Positions 18,385-26,612 of a stretch of 64,000 nucleotides of DNA are shown here, in pieces. Both the position numbers and the translations under genes were made by a program. The notes beneath the pieces are model-generated. The model had not been told where the DNA came from, did not search any database, and was given only the letters and a program-made list of their open reading frames with translations. Each line of letters begins with the position of its first letter. Position 1 is the stretch's first letter. Source of the DNA: an uncultured Croceitalea sp. (GTDB taxonomy: Bacteria; Bacteroidota; Bacteroidia; Flavobacteriales; Flavobacteriaceae); NCBI GenBank assembly GCA_947494805.1, contig CANLWK010000002.1:496001-560000 (forward strand), written 5' to 3'.

Positions 18385-20550
18385 ATGAGAAACCCCCTAT
18401 TTTCTTTTCTGCTGTGTTTCGGTTGTCAACTTTGTGGTCAAGAACCACCATCTGTTGATTTTACCCATATAAAAGTTGAGATTTCATTACATCCGCAAAC
18501 AAAAGAAATCAGCGGGCAAGGGGAGTACACTTTTGAGGTGTTGCGGCGGACAGATTCTATATTTATAGATGCTGTTGATATGCAATTTGAAACGGTAAAT
18601 CTCAATGGTAAGAAGCTCAAGTATACTAATGATGGAATGCGCCTTGGTTTTAAAGCACCAAAAAAGAATGGGAATTACCTATTAGGCCTCTTTTACAGGG
18701 CAGAACCGAGACAAACACTTTATTTTTTAGGATGGAATATTCCGGACTCCATAAGAAACCATTCAGAGAAGGGTGATATGTTTACCAAGATAAAAAAAAC
18801 TATGGATTACAAGCTCTTTGATGCTATTGATTACGGTAAAAGAGAAATTTGGACCCAGGGACAAGGAAAGTATACCAGCCATTGGTTGCCCAGTTTTGAT
18901 AACATGAATGAGAAAGTCGAATTTGATTTAGAAATTATATCTGACAAGAGTTTCCAAACAATTGCAAATGGAAGTCTTATCAACGTAGAAAAACATGGGC
19001 AAACTAAAAAATGGAGTTTCAACATGACCAAGCCCATGAGCAGCTACCTTGTTGCTTTTGTCGTTGGTGATTTTGACAAAAAAGAATTGCGTTCTTCTTC
19101 TGGGGTGCCCATAGAACTTTACTATAGACCAGCAGATAGTTTAAGGGTAGAACCAACATACCGCTATACCCAACAGATTTTTGATTTCTTGGAGAATGAG
19201 ATCGGCGTCGCTTATCCATGGCAAAACTACAAACAAGTGCCTGTGCAAGACTTCTTATACGCCGGTATGGAAAACACAAGCTGCACCATTTTTTCAAATT
19301 CATATATGATTGATTCCATTGGCTTTGTCGATAAAAACTACGTCAATGTTAATGCCCATGAGCTGGCACATCAATGGTTCGGTAATATGGTGACCGAGGT
19401 CAGTGGAGCACACCATTGGCTTCATGAGGGCTTTGCAACTTATTATGCTTATCTGGCTGAAAAAGAATTGTTCGGTGAACATCATTTTTATTGGAAACTC
19501 TATGATACGGCTAGAACGTTGCATGATGCTTCCGAAAGTGGTAACGGCGAAGCTTTGGTGAACCCTAAGGCAAGTAGTTTGACCTTTTATGAAAAGGGTG
19601 CATGGGCCTTGGTCATGCTTCGTGAATTGTTGGGTGATGTAGCTTTTCAGAAAGGAATACAATCTTACTTAAAAACGTATGCTTACAAGAATGCCACTAT
19701 CCCTAATTTTTTAGTAGAAATGGAAAGAGCATCGGGCAAAGACTTATCTGGTTTTCAATCGGAATGGTTAACACAAAAGGCGTTTCCATGGGTTATAGCA
19801 AAGTCTTACTTAGAAAAGAAAAATGCTTCGTTACAACAGTTTTTTGAAGCACAGAAAAGCATTGCCGATACTACGGTGGTTGAGGAAGATAAGTTGGCGT
19901 TGTTTTGGAACAACAAAACTCCCGTACCCCTTAAAAAGCAATTCCTTTTTGATTATGGCAGGCAGATTTCAGATTCTAACATACAGAAAATCATACAGCG
20001 TGAGACCATAGAAGTACGACAAGCCGTCGCAATGGTTTTACCCAAGATTCCGAAAACGTTACAAGATGATTTTGAAAGTATGTTGATGGATAAAAGTTAT
20101 TTAACCCAAGAAATTGTGCTGTATAAGCTATGGGAGGCATTTCCAGAACATAGATTTGAATACTTGGACCAGCTTGACAATACCATTGGATTACCCAATA
20201 AGAATGTCCGTCTCTTGTGGTTGACATTAGCACTGGTTACAGAAGATTACAACAATGATCTAAAACAACAGTACTATCAAGAGTTGAACGATTACACGTC
20301 ACCGGCATCTCATTTTGAGGTACGACAGTCCGCATTTCAATACTTAAGCCAAATACAGGCAATGGATGAAAAGTCATTGTTAAATCTAATCAAAGCTACC
20401 AATCACCATGTTTGGCAGTTTAAAAAGTCATCAAGAAATCTAGTGCGCGAATTCGCCAAAACAGAGGCCAATAAAAAACGATTGATGAGTTTATTGGATA
20501 CTTTAGCTGATGAACAACGACAAACCATAGAAAAACTATTGAATCCATGA
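18385..20550 (+). CDS. M1 family metallopeptidase (exported aminopeptidase)
   Basis: 721 residues with a signal peptide (about 1-18). The gluzincin site is intact: HELAH (325-329) and second zinc glutamate E348 in 'HEGFATYYA', with the aminopeptidase exopeptidase motif as 'GMENT' (294-298, GAMEN equivalent). A beta-sheet N-domain precedes the catalytic domain and a helical C-domain follows. It should trim N-terminal residues from peptides in the periplasm or outside. The stop overlaps the start of the patatin gene by 4 nt (ATGA), implying translational coupling. Contrast with the M1-like protein at 38996-41848, which has lost these residues. Confidence 0.92.
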   Translation: MRNPLFSFLLCFGCQLCGQEPPSVDFTHIKVEISLHPQTKEISGQGEYTFEVLRRTDSIFIDAVDMQFETVNLNGKKLKYTNDGMRLGFKAPKKNGNYLLGLFYRAEPRQTLYFLGWNIPDSIRNHSEKGDMFTKIKKTMDYKLFDAIDYGKREIWTQGQGKYTSHWLPSFDNMNEKVEFDLEIISDKSFQTIANGSLINVEKHGQTKKWSFNMTKPMSSYLVAFVVGDFDKKELRSSSGVPIELYYRPADSLRVEPTYRYTQQIFDFLENEIGVAYPWQNYKQVPVQDFLYAGMENTSCTIFSNSYMIDSIGFVDKNYVNVNAHELAHQWFGNMVTEVSGAHHWLHEGFATYYAYLAEKELFGEHHFYWKLYDTARTLHDASESGNGEALVNPKASSLTFYEKGAWALVMLRELLGDVAFQKGIQSYLKTYAYKNATIPNFLVEMERASGKDLSGFQSEWLTQKAFPWVIAKSYLEKKNASLQQFFEAQKSIADTTVVEEDKLALFWNNKTPVPLKKQFLFDYGRQISDSNIQKIIQRETIEVRQAVAMVLPKIPKTLQDDFESMLMDKSYLTQEIVLYKLWEAFPEHRFEYLDQLDNTIGLPNKNVRLLWLTLALVTEDYNNDLKQQYYQELNDYTSPASHFEVRQSAFQYLSQIQAMDEKSLLNLIKATNHHVWQFKKSSRNLVREFAKTEANKKRLMSLLDTLADEQRQTIEKLLNP

Positions 20551-21461
20551 GGGCATTGGTAATTTCAGGAGGGGGCAGCAAAGGGGCTTTTGCTGGTGGT
20601 GTTGCCCAGTTCTTGATTGAAGAAGCGGGACATGACTACGATATTTTTGTTGGCACATCTACCGGAAGTCTGCTAATATCACATTTAGCTTTGGGAAAAA
20701 TTGACAAAATCAAAGAGATTTATAGCAATGTCAACCAGAAAAGTATCTTCAATAATTGTCCGTTTATAGTTAAAAAAAAATATGGTTCAGATATTATCTC
20801 GATGAACCATTGGAATATTTTAAAGAACTTTTTGAAAGGCAAAAAGACCTTTGGTGAAAGTGAGAACCTGAAAAAGCTTATTCGAAATAGCATCACCCAG
20901 TCAGAGTTTGAAACATTAAAGAAAAGTTCTAGTGATGTGGTGGTGACGGTATCTAACCTTTCATTGAATCAAGTGGAATACAAATCCATTAATGATTGTA
21001 CGTATGATGAATTCTGTGATTGGATTTGGATTTCTTCAAATTACACGCCTTTTATGAGTTTGGTACGAAAAGATGGTTGTGAATATGCCGATGGCGGTTT
21101 AGGAAGCCTTGTTCCAATAGAAGAAGCCATTAACCGCGGGGCGACTGAAGTTGATGTAGTAGTCTTACATACTGAGGTCAGTTATTACAACCGAATGCCT
21201 TCACGTAATCCATTTGAACTGATAACAACCATGCTTGGCTTTATTTTAGACCGAATTGAACATCAGAACATTAGGGTGGGCAAATTGGTCGCCAATCAAA
21301 ACAATGCTATTATCAACCTCTATTATACGCCAACGATTTTGACCACAAATTCGTTGATTTTCAACAAAGAAAAAATGACACGTTGGTGGAAACGGGGCTA
21401 CTTGTATGCTAAGAATAAAAATGTGGAAAGTATGCCAATTCAGCCCGAAATTCAAGAGTGA
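20547..21461 (+). CDS. patatin-like phospholipase
   Basis: 304 residues, patatin fold. The oxyanion glycine stretch is 'SGGGSKGAFAGG' (7-18), the nucleophile S38 lies in 'GTSTG' (36-40) and the catalytic Asp is D182 in 'YADGGLGS', forming the Ser-Asp dyad. No signal peptide, so cytoplasmic unless exported by its M1 partner route, for which there is no evidence. A lipid acyl hydrolase role follows from the family; the substrate is unknown. It overlaps the M1 peptidase stop by 4 nt and is the last gene of this pair. Confidence 0.9.
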   Translation: MRALVISGGGSKGAFAGGVAQFLIEEAGHDYDIFVGTSTGSLLISHLALGKIDKIKEIYSNVNQKSIFNNCPFIVKKKYGSDIISMNHWNILKNFLKGKKTFGESENLKKLIRNSITQSEFETLKKSSSDVVVTVSNLSLNQVEYKSINDCTYDEFCDWIWISSNYTPFMSLVRKDGCEYADGGLGSLVPIEEAINRGATEVDVVVLHTEVSYYNRMPSRNPFELITTMLGFILDRIEHQNIRVGKLVANQNNAIINLYYTPTILTTNSLIFNKEKMTRWWKRGYLYAKNKNVESMPIQPEIQE

Positions 21462-21628
21462 CTCATAAGTCGGTGTATACTAAATAGTCAGTAAACAGAT
21501 GGTAAATAACAATTGGCTATCTTCAATATCCGTTGATTGGGTGCTCCTTGAAAATAATTGATGCCAGAAAATGTAAGTTTTTAAGCCAAAATCAAAATAT
21601 TTAGAAGGGATGTCCATTTTCTAATTTT

Positions 21629-21667
21629 CATCCGACATCCGACATCCGACATCCGACATTCGACATC
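21629..21667. repeat. heptanucleotide tandem repeat (CATCCGA)
   Basis: Four exact copies of CATCCGA (21629-21656) and one variant CATTCGA (21657-21663), then a partial copy. It sits between convergent genes and touches the stop codon (21666-21668) of the next minus-strand gene. The unit length is not a multiple of three. Likely slippage-prone. Confidence 0.9.
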
Positions 21668-22184
21668 ACCACAATTCACCAATTTCCTTTTTCACAAAAG
21701 CAAGGGCAGTAGCAGATGGTGATTGTTTTTCCATGGATTGGTTCAAGATATCCTCTCTTAACTTGTCAGCGGAATCTGCTTGGCTCATGCCAGCTGACCG
21801 AATAATTTGAATGGTAGCGCTTTTTGCAGCCTTAATGATGTTCCAACACTCGTCGCTCATATAAATCTGTTGTGACAAGTTGTGGTCAAATTCGTTTTCA
21901 ACTTGTTTGATCAATAGATTTTCATATTTGGCCTTGTCTTGACCTTGAGGAGCAACACGCACTACCAAATTATTGATGGCGATACGTTCTAAAAACAATG
22001 CCATACGTTCATAGGCTTGTAATCGAACGGGCAAAGTATCTTTTTGAGAATCTTTGTGCAATAAAAAACGGCGTCTACCTTCTTCATTTTTAGTGTGTAA
22101 CCTAAAAAAATAGAATGCGATTGCACCTGTAACTACTGCTGGCAATAAATAGGCAAAAAGTTGAAAGATTCCGTCTCCGCTCAT
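21666..22184 (-). CDS. conserved hypothetical membrane-anchored protein
   Basis: 172 residues. One N-terminal membrane helix (about 7-27, 'LFAYLLPAVVTGAIAFYFF') is followed by a charged helical cytoplasmic domain ('LPVRLQAYERMALFLERI', 'ENEFDHNLSQQIYMSDECWNIIKAAKSA'). I recognise it as a type common in Flavobacteriia with no assigned function. It lies 60 nt after the degenerate OmpA gene and is probably the last member of the GltB-like operon. Its stop codon is embedded in the heptamer repeat array. No catalytic motif is visible. Confidence 0.75.
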   Translation of the reverse strand: MSGDGIFQLFAYLLPAVVTGAIAFYFFRLHTKNEEGRRRFLLHKDSQKDTLPVRLQAYERMALFLERIAINNLVVRVAPQGQDKAKYENLLIKQVENEFDHNLSQQIYMSDECWNIIKAAKSATIQIIRSAGMSQADSADKLREDILNQSMEKQSPSATALAFVKKEIGELW

Positions 22185-22244
22185 GGTTCATTTTGGTTTT
22201 GATGAAAATAGAACGCTATTTTTTTTCTAAAAGTATACGGATGT

Positions 22245-23009
22245 CTATTTGAATTCCTTTTTCACTGTGTTGTAGAATTCTTTGTAATTCGGTGCTAGTT
22301 TCACATTGATTCCTTCTTTGAAATTACCATCTTTGACAAGTACTTGTAATCGCTCTGGCCCTAACCCTTCCGTTTTTGCAAGTCCGTTTGCCACTGATGT
22401 TGCTTGGGCGTAGGTTACATCAAATTCTCCTGTAATGTTCAATCCCTCAACAATTATGGTTCTATTTGGGTTGGCCTTAACTATTTCAGAGACCTTTGAG
22501 ACCCACGCGGTCCCGGCCTCGTTCAGGGCAATACCGCTGTCGCTGCCAAATAAACCATCAAATGAATTTGATAGAATGACACTGCCATTGGAGACACCTG
22601 CCCTTACATCGGGACCCATTGTTTGCTTCACTTGGGTGAAGATGGCTATTGCTATGGAATCATTTTTTGAAAAAGTATCTGTAATAACCCGAAGTTGGTC
22701 TTCTTTCTTTTTTAGGCTGGTCAATGCACTGTTGACCGAGGCCGTGTTCTGTTTTGAAATCTTTGAAAAATTCGTCAGATTGCCAAGTAGGGTTTCATTG
22801 GCGGCTCTTAAATCGGTATTCTCTTTTTCCAATAAGGCGGCCTTTGAATCTGAAGCTTTAATTTGGCGCTTTGCTTTGGCTACCGAATCTGTTAAGGCTC
22901 TTATGTTGGTTTCAAGCTCGCCAACTTTGGCTATAAGTTCACTTTTTTTTTGCGCCTGTGCGGTGCAAACAACAAAAAACAATAAAATAGAAGTAAAGGT
23001 CTTTATCAT
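22245..23009 (-). CDS. exported coiled-coil protein with degenerate OmpA-like domain
   Basis: 254 residues: signal peptide (1-19, ending 'AQA'), a long coiled coil (about 22-125) and a C-terminal domain that aligns with the OmpA domain of the lipoprotein at 30644-31495. 'SKNDSIAIAIFTQVKQ' matches 'TRRDSVNLALVQSLKG' and 'NRTIIVEGLN' matches 'DFEFMVEGHTDN'. The peptidoglycan-binding 'HTDN' is replaced by 'LNITGE', and the 'SAKRA' arginine by 'YAQAT', so binding to diaminopimelate is not expected. It starts 3 nt after the GltB-like stop. Likely a structural or adaptor paralogue; the function is unknown. Confidence 0.8.
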   Translation of the reverse strand: MIKTFTSILLFFVVCTAQAQKKSELIAKVGELETNIRALTDSVAKAKRQIKASDSKAALLEKENTDLRAANETLLGNLTNFSKISKQNTASVNSALTSLKKKEDQLRVITDTFSKNDSIAIAIFTQVKQTMGPDVRAGVSNGSVILSNSFDGLFGSDSGIALNEAGTAWVSKVSEIVKANPNRTIIVEGLNITGEFDVTYAQATSVANGLAKTEGLGPERLQVLVKDGNFKEGINVKLAPNYKEFYNTVKKEFK

Positions 23010-23012
23010 AGA

Positions 23013-24575
23013 TTAAGATTTTATTTTGCCGCCTAAATGGGCACAATCAAACAATTCTTGCATTGCTGTAAATGGCACCGGTGCTTTATCGTACCTGTAA
23101 ACCGTTTTTAAATCGCTGCTAAGGTAATCATCATCTACGTTAACTTGAATATCATTCATGGTAAATTGACATGGATGTTCATAACCAGCGGCGTGGGTAA
23201 CCTCAAGAAATTCTTTTCTGAAGGTTTTGAAATACTGCGCCAGCCGGTCAGATTTCAATGGAACGTTAATACCCGATTGCAACCATTTGTTCTGTGTTGC
23301 AACCCCCGCTGGACAGCGGTTCGTATGGCACACCTGTGCTTGAATACAACCAATGCTCATCATGGCCTCACGTGCTACGTTGATACAGTCAACGCCCATG
23401 GCAAATGCCATAGCCGCTTTAGCAGGGAACCCGAGTTTGCCGCTTCCGATAAAAACCACCCGTTCGGTCAAGCCTTGGTCTTTGAACAATTTGTATACAC
23501 TCGCAAAACCATAGACCCATGGTAATGATACATGGTCGGCGAAACTTGGTGGCGCCGCACCAGTACCTCCCTCACCACCGTCCACCGAAATAAAATCAGG
23601 GCCTTTGCCGGTTTTCTTCATTAGTTGAGTCAGTTCTTCCCATTGATCCAACTTGCCTATTGCTGCTTTAATACCTACGGGCAGTCCGGTTGCTTCCGCA
23701 ATCTGTTCAATCAGGATCAATAATTCAGCAATGGTTCCAAATGCTTTATGTGTGGCAGGGGAGAGGACGTCCTTACCAACTTCGACCCCTCGAATCTCAG
23801 CAATTTCCTTAGTTATTTTTGCTCCGGGTAAGACCCCTCCTTTACCTGGTTTTGCGCCTTGTGACAATTTAATTTCAATGGCTCTGATAGATGGGTTCTC
23901 ATCTACCAAAATTTTCATTTTTTCCAGAGAAAAGTTGCCATCTCTCGTGCGCACACCAAAATACCCCGTTCCAAAATGGAATATAACGTCACCGCCTTGT
24001 TTATGATAAGGTGATAGTCCTCCTTCACCTGTGTTGTGATATGCATCTGCTTTGGCGACCCCTTTGTTCAATGCTTCAATTGCAGCTGCCGACAAAGAAC
24101 CGAAACTCATGGCTGAAACATTGATTGCCGAGGCTGGTCGAAAAGGCCTTTTTCGCATATTATAGGCACCGATAACTTTTGCACATGGTAAAAAATAGGG
24201 GTCATTTTGATTCGGATGTCCTTTCGGTACCTGATACCCAATCATGGCGTTTTTTACGAAAATATGTTGATGGGCGTAAACATCCCTATCCGTACCAAAG
24301 CCTTCATAATTATTCTCTTTTTTTGCCGAAGCATAGATCCAACCACGTTCAATGCGGTTGAAGGGTAATTCTTCTCTGTTATTGGCCACAAAATATTGTC
24401 GCATTTCCGGACCGATACTCTCCAACCAATAGCGTAAGTGCCCTACTATGGGGTAGTTATGGGTAATTGTATGCGAACGTTGCAAGAAGATGTCCCGTAT
24501 TGCCACCAAGGCCAAGATTATAACTACCCATAACCACCACGGGATGTTTCCCAAAAAATCTAAAAGGTTGTCCAT
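23013..24575 (-). CDS. FMN-binding glutamate synthase family protein, membrane-anchored
   Basis: 520 residues. The central and C-terminal parts match the FMN/[3Fe-4S] synthase domain of glutamate synthase large subunit: 'SAMSFGSLSAAAIEALN', 'SQGAKPGKGGVLPGAKI', 'SVDGGEGGTGAAP', and the cysteine cluster 'IGCIQAQVCHTNRCPAGVA' for the iron-sulfur centre. It lacks the amidotransferase domain and has an N-terminal membrane helix (about 11-29, 'WWLWVVIILALVAI'). Related stand-alone proteins are common, but the reaction is not established; ferredoxin-like glutamate synthesis or another FMN redox reaction are both possible. First gene of a three-gene operon with two membrane/envelope proteins of unknown role. 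Confidence 0.88.
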   Translation of the reverse strand: MDNLLDFLGNIPWWLWVVIILALVAIRDIFLQRSHTITHNYPIVGHLRYWLESIGPEMRQYFVANNREELPFNRIERGWIYASAKKENNYEGFGTDRDVYAHQHIFVKNAMIGYQVPKGHPNQNDPYFLPCAKVIGAYNMRKRPFRPASAINVSAMSFGSLSAAAIEALNKGVAKADAYHNTGEGGLSPYHKQGGDVIFHFGTGYFGVRTRDGNFSLEKMKILVDENPSIRAIEIKLSQGAKPGKGGVLPGAKITKEIAEIRGVEVGKDVLSPATHKAFGTIAELLILIEQIAEATGLPVGIKAAIGKLDQWEELTQLMKKTGKGPDFISVDGGEGGTGAAPPSFADHVSLPWVYGFASVYKLFKDQGLTERVVFIGSGKLGFPAKAAMAFAMGVDCINVAREAMMSIGCIQAQVCHTNRCPAGVATQNKWLQSGINVPLKSDRLAQYFKTFRKEFLEVTHAAGYEHPCQFTMNDIQVNVDDDYLSSDLKTVYRYDKAPVPFTAMQELFDCAHLGGKIKS

Positions 24576-24657
24576 GTATTGTCTTTAAAAGTCAAGAATC
24601 AAGTTCAAGCGCGACTCAAATCATATTGATATGGGGTACATCTAAAACCGAGCATTG

Positions 24658-25935
24658 CTATTTAGCACTTAAATAGTCCAATGTTAGTTCGGTCATGGCT
24701 TTCACCCCTAATTGCATTCCCGCATCATCAATCAAAAAATCTGGGGTATGGTGTGGAAATGATTCCGTTGTTCCCGGGGTCATTCCACCTAAAAAGAAAA
24801 AGAAACCGGGCACCTCTCGTTGAAAATATGAAAAATCTTCAGCACCAGTAATTGCCTTGGCCGTTATCACATTGTCATTTCCGGCGACGCGCTGCAGCGT
24901 TGGCAGCATTTGGGAAACTAGAGCAGGGTCGTTATAAGTGATATCCGTAGCATCTTTAATCTCGCAAGTCGCAGTTCCACCATATGCTTTGGCAATCGTT
25001 TCGACCATTTCCACCATACGCTTGTTCAATTTATCCTTCATGTCGTAATCAAGGGTTCTGATTGTACCAATCATTTCAGCACTTTCAGGAATAATATTAA
25101 AGCGTACCCCACTTTTGATTTTACCCACTGTAATCACAGCCGCCTCATTGGTCAATTCAGTCTCACGACTGATAATGGTCTGTAGGCCATCAATAATTTT
25201 TGCACTTATCAAAATGGGGTCAACACCGGCCCACGGCTGTGAGCCGTGACTTTGTTTTCCATTTACTTTTATGGTAAAACTCTGCGCGGCGGCTAAGGCC
25301 CCACCAGATTTATATCTGATAGTACCCACCGGGGTTTGTGAGTTGATATGTAAGCCGAAAATGGCATCTACATCGGGGTTTTTAAGCACACCTTCTTTCA
25401 CCATCAATAAGGCCCCACCTTCCTCTCCTGGTGGTGGGCCTTCTTCCGCGGGTTGAAAAATGAACTTTACAGTCCCATTGATTTTATCTTTGTTGTTGGA
25501 TAGAATTTCAGCAACGCCCATTAGAATGGCCGTATGAGTGTCATGACCGCATGCGTGCATAACCCCCACTTTTTCTCCTAAAAACTCTGAGGTCACGGTT
25601 GATTTGAAAGGCAAATCGTTTCTTTCGGTCACCGGAAGTGCATCAATATCAGCCCGAAGTGCTACAACCTTACCGGGCCTATCTCCTTTAAGTACACCAA
25701 CAACACCTGTATGGGCAACACCGGTTTGTATATCAATACCTAATGCAGCCAAGTGTTTGGCAATCTTCTCGGCAGTTTTGAATTCACGGTTGCCAAGTTC
25801 AGGGTTTTGGTGTATATCATGCCGCCATTCAACAACTTTAGATTCTATTTTTTCATAATCTTTTTCAAGGTTCGGACCCTGGCCAGACAGACTTATCGTA
25901 AGCATACAAAGTCCAATAGAGAACAGTAGTTTCAT
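24658..25935 (-). CDS. exported M20 family metallo-amidohydrolase
   Basis: 425 residues with signal peptide (1-18). M20D family signatures: 'ALRADIDALP' (92-101), 'HACGHDTH' (127-134; metal-binding Cys, His and Asp), 'FQPAEEGPPPGEEGG' (catalytic and metal glutamates), and 'GAEDFSYF' near the C-terminus. Such enzymes deacylate N-acyl amino acids or release amino acids from conjugates (IAA-amino-acid hydrolase and hippurate hydrolase group); the exact substrate is open. Periplasmic. The start lies 13 nt downstream of the DsrE gene stop on the same strand, so the two are likely co-transcribed. Confidence 0.92.
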   Translation of the reverse strand: MKLLFSIGLCMLTISLSGQGPNLEKDYEKIESKVVEWRHDIHQNPELGNREFKTAEKIAKHLAALGIDIQTGVAHTGVVGVLKGDRPGKVVALRADIDALPVTERNDLPFKSTVTSEFLGEKVGVMHACGHDTHTAILMGVAEILSNNKDKINGTVKFIFQPAEEGPPPGEEGGALLMVKEGVLKNPDVDAIFGLHINSQTPVGTIRYKSGGALAAAQSFTIKVNGKQSHGSQPWAGVDPILISAKIIDGLQTIISRETELTNEAAVITVGKIKSGVRFNIIPESAEMIGTIRTLDYDMKDKLNKRMVEMVETIAKAYGGTATCEIKDATDITYNDPALVSQMLPTLQRVAGNDNVITAKAITGAEDFSYFQREVPGFFFFLGGMTPGTTESFPHHTPDFLIDDAGMQLGVKAMTELTLDYLSAK

Positions 25936-25948
25936 AGTTTTTTGAATT

Positions 25949-26485
25949 TTAGAATTTGATAAGGTGATAACCTTGGTTTTGTAATTGTATCAATGCCGTC
26001 ATTGCAGACAATGATAGTTGTACGCCATCAATCGTTTCTTCAATCGGAAGATTTCGGGATACCGAAGACTGCCCGCAGAAAATGAATTCAACACCCGCAT
26101 CCAACAATTGTTGTACCATATCAGCATTAGGGTTTTCTACACCATACCGTTTTTTATATGCGGTATTGGCAATAATATCTTTTGAAGCCTTGCTATGGAC
26201 AACAAGGGCAACCTTCATTTGACTTTTTGTAACACCATTTTGCCCATGCATATTCAAAAAACGGGCGGCCGTTTCAATACTTGCATTTCGCTGGCTGTAA
26301 TCTTTTGGACTGTTCATGATGTCAAAAACAACCTTAAAAGTTCCTTCTTTTTCCAGTTGATAGTCTTGGTTTTCAATTTGCCATACTTTTCCGTAATCAT
26401 TGATAATAGGTCCCGCTTTCTTTTCTTGGGCAGGTAATATAGTGCAAGATAAAATGAAGATTAGGTAAGCTATCCGTTTTCTCAT
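25949..26485 (-). CDS. exported DsrE/DsrF-like family protein
   Basis: 178 residues with signal peptide (1-19, 'LIFILSCTILPAQE'). The core has the DsrE alpha/beta fold: 'TFKVVFDIMNSP' strand, 'VALVVHSKASKDI', and 'LLDAGVEFIFCGQSSVSR' with one cysteine in the position of the DsrE active Cys. Cytoplasmic DsrE proteins relay sulfur, but exported versions like this one are uncharacterised. First gene of a pair with the M20 hydrolase, divergent from uvrD (127-bp gap). Confidence 0.82.
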   Translation of the reverse strand: MRKRIAYLIFILSCTILPAQEKKAGPIINDYGKVWQIENQDYQLEKEGTFKVVFDIMNSPKDYSQRNASIETAARFLNMHGQNGVTKSQMKVALVVHSKASKDIIANTAYKKRYGVENPNADMVQQLLDAGVEFIFCGQSSVSRNLPIEETIDGVQLSLSAMTALIQLQNQGYHLIKF

Positions 26486-26612
26486 AGACCTTAAATATAT
26501 TCAAATTGCAAGAATTAATTCGTTTGCCAATGTTTAAAAGTATTTAAAGCTTCATTTTAGCAGTTACCTGAGATTAGCTAATTTCACATTTCGAGTTAAT
26601 TACCCTTTTACC

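Noticed and set aside
21629-21667. Possible CRISPR-like repeat array
   Set aside because: Units are 7 bp with no spacers, so it is a simple tandem repeat.
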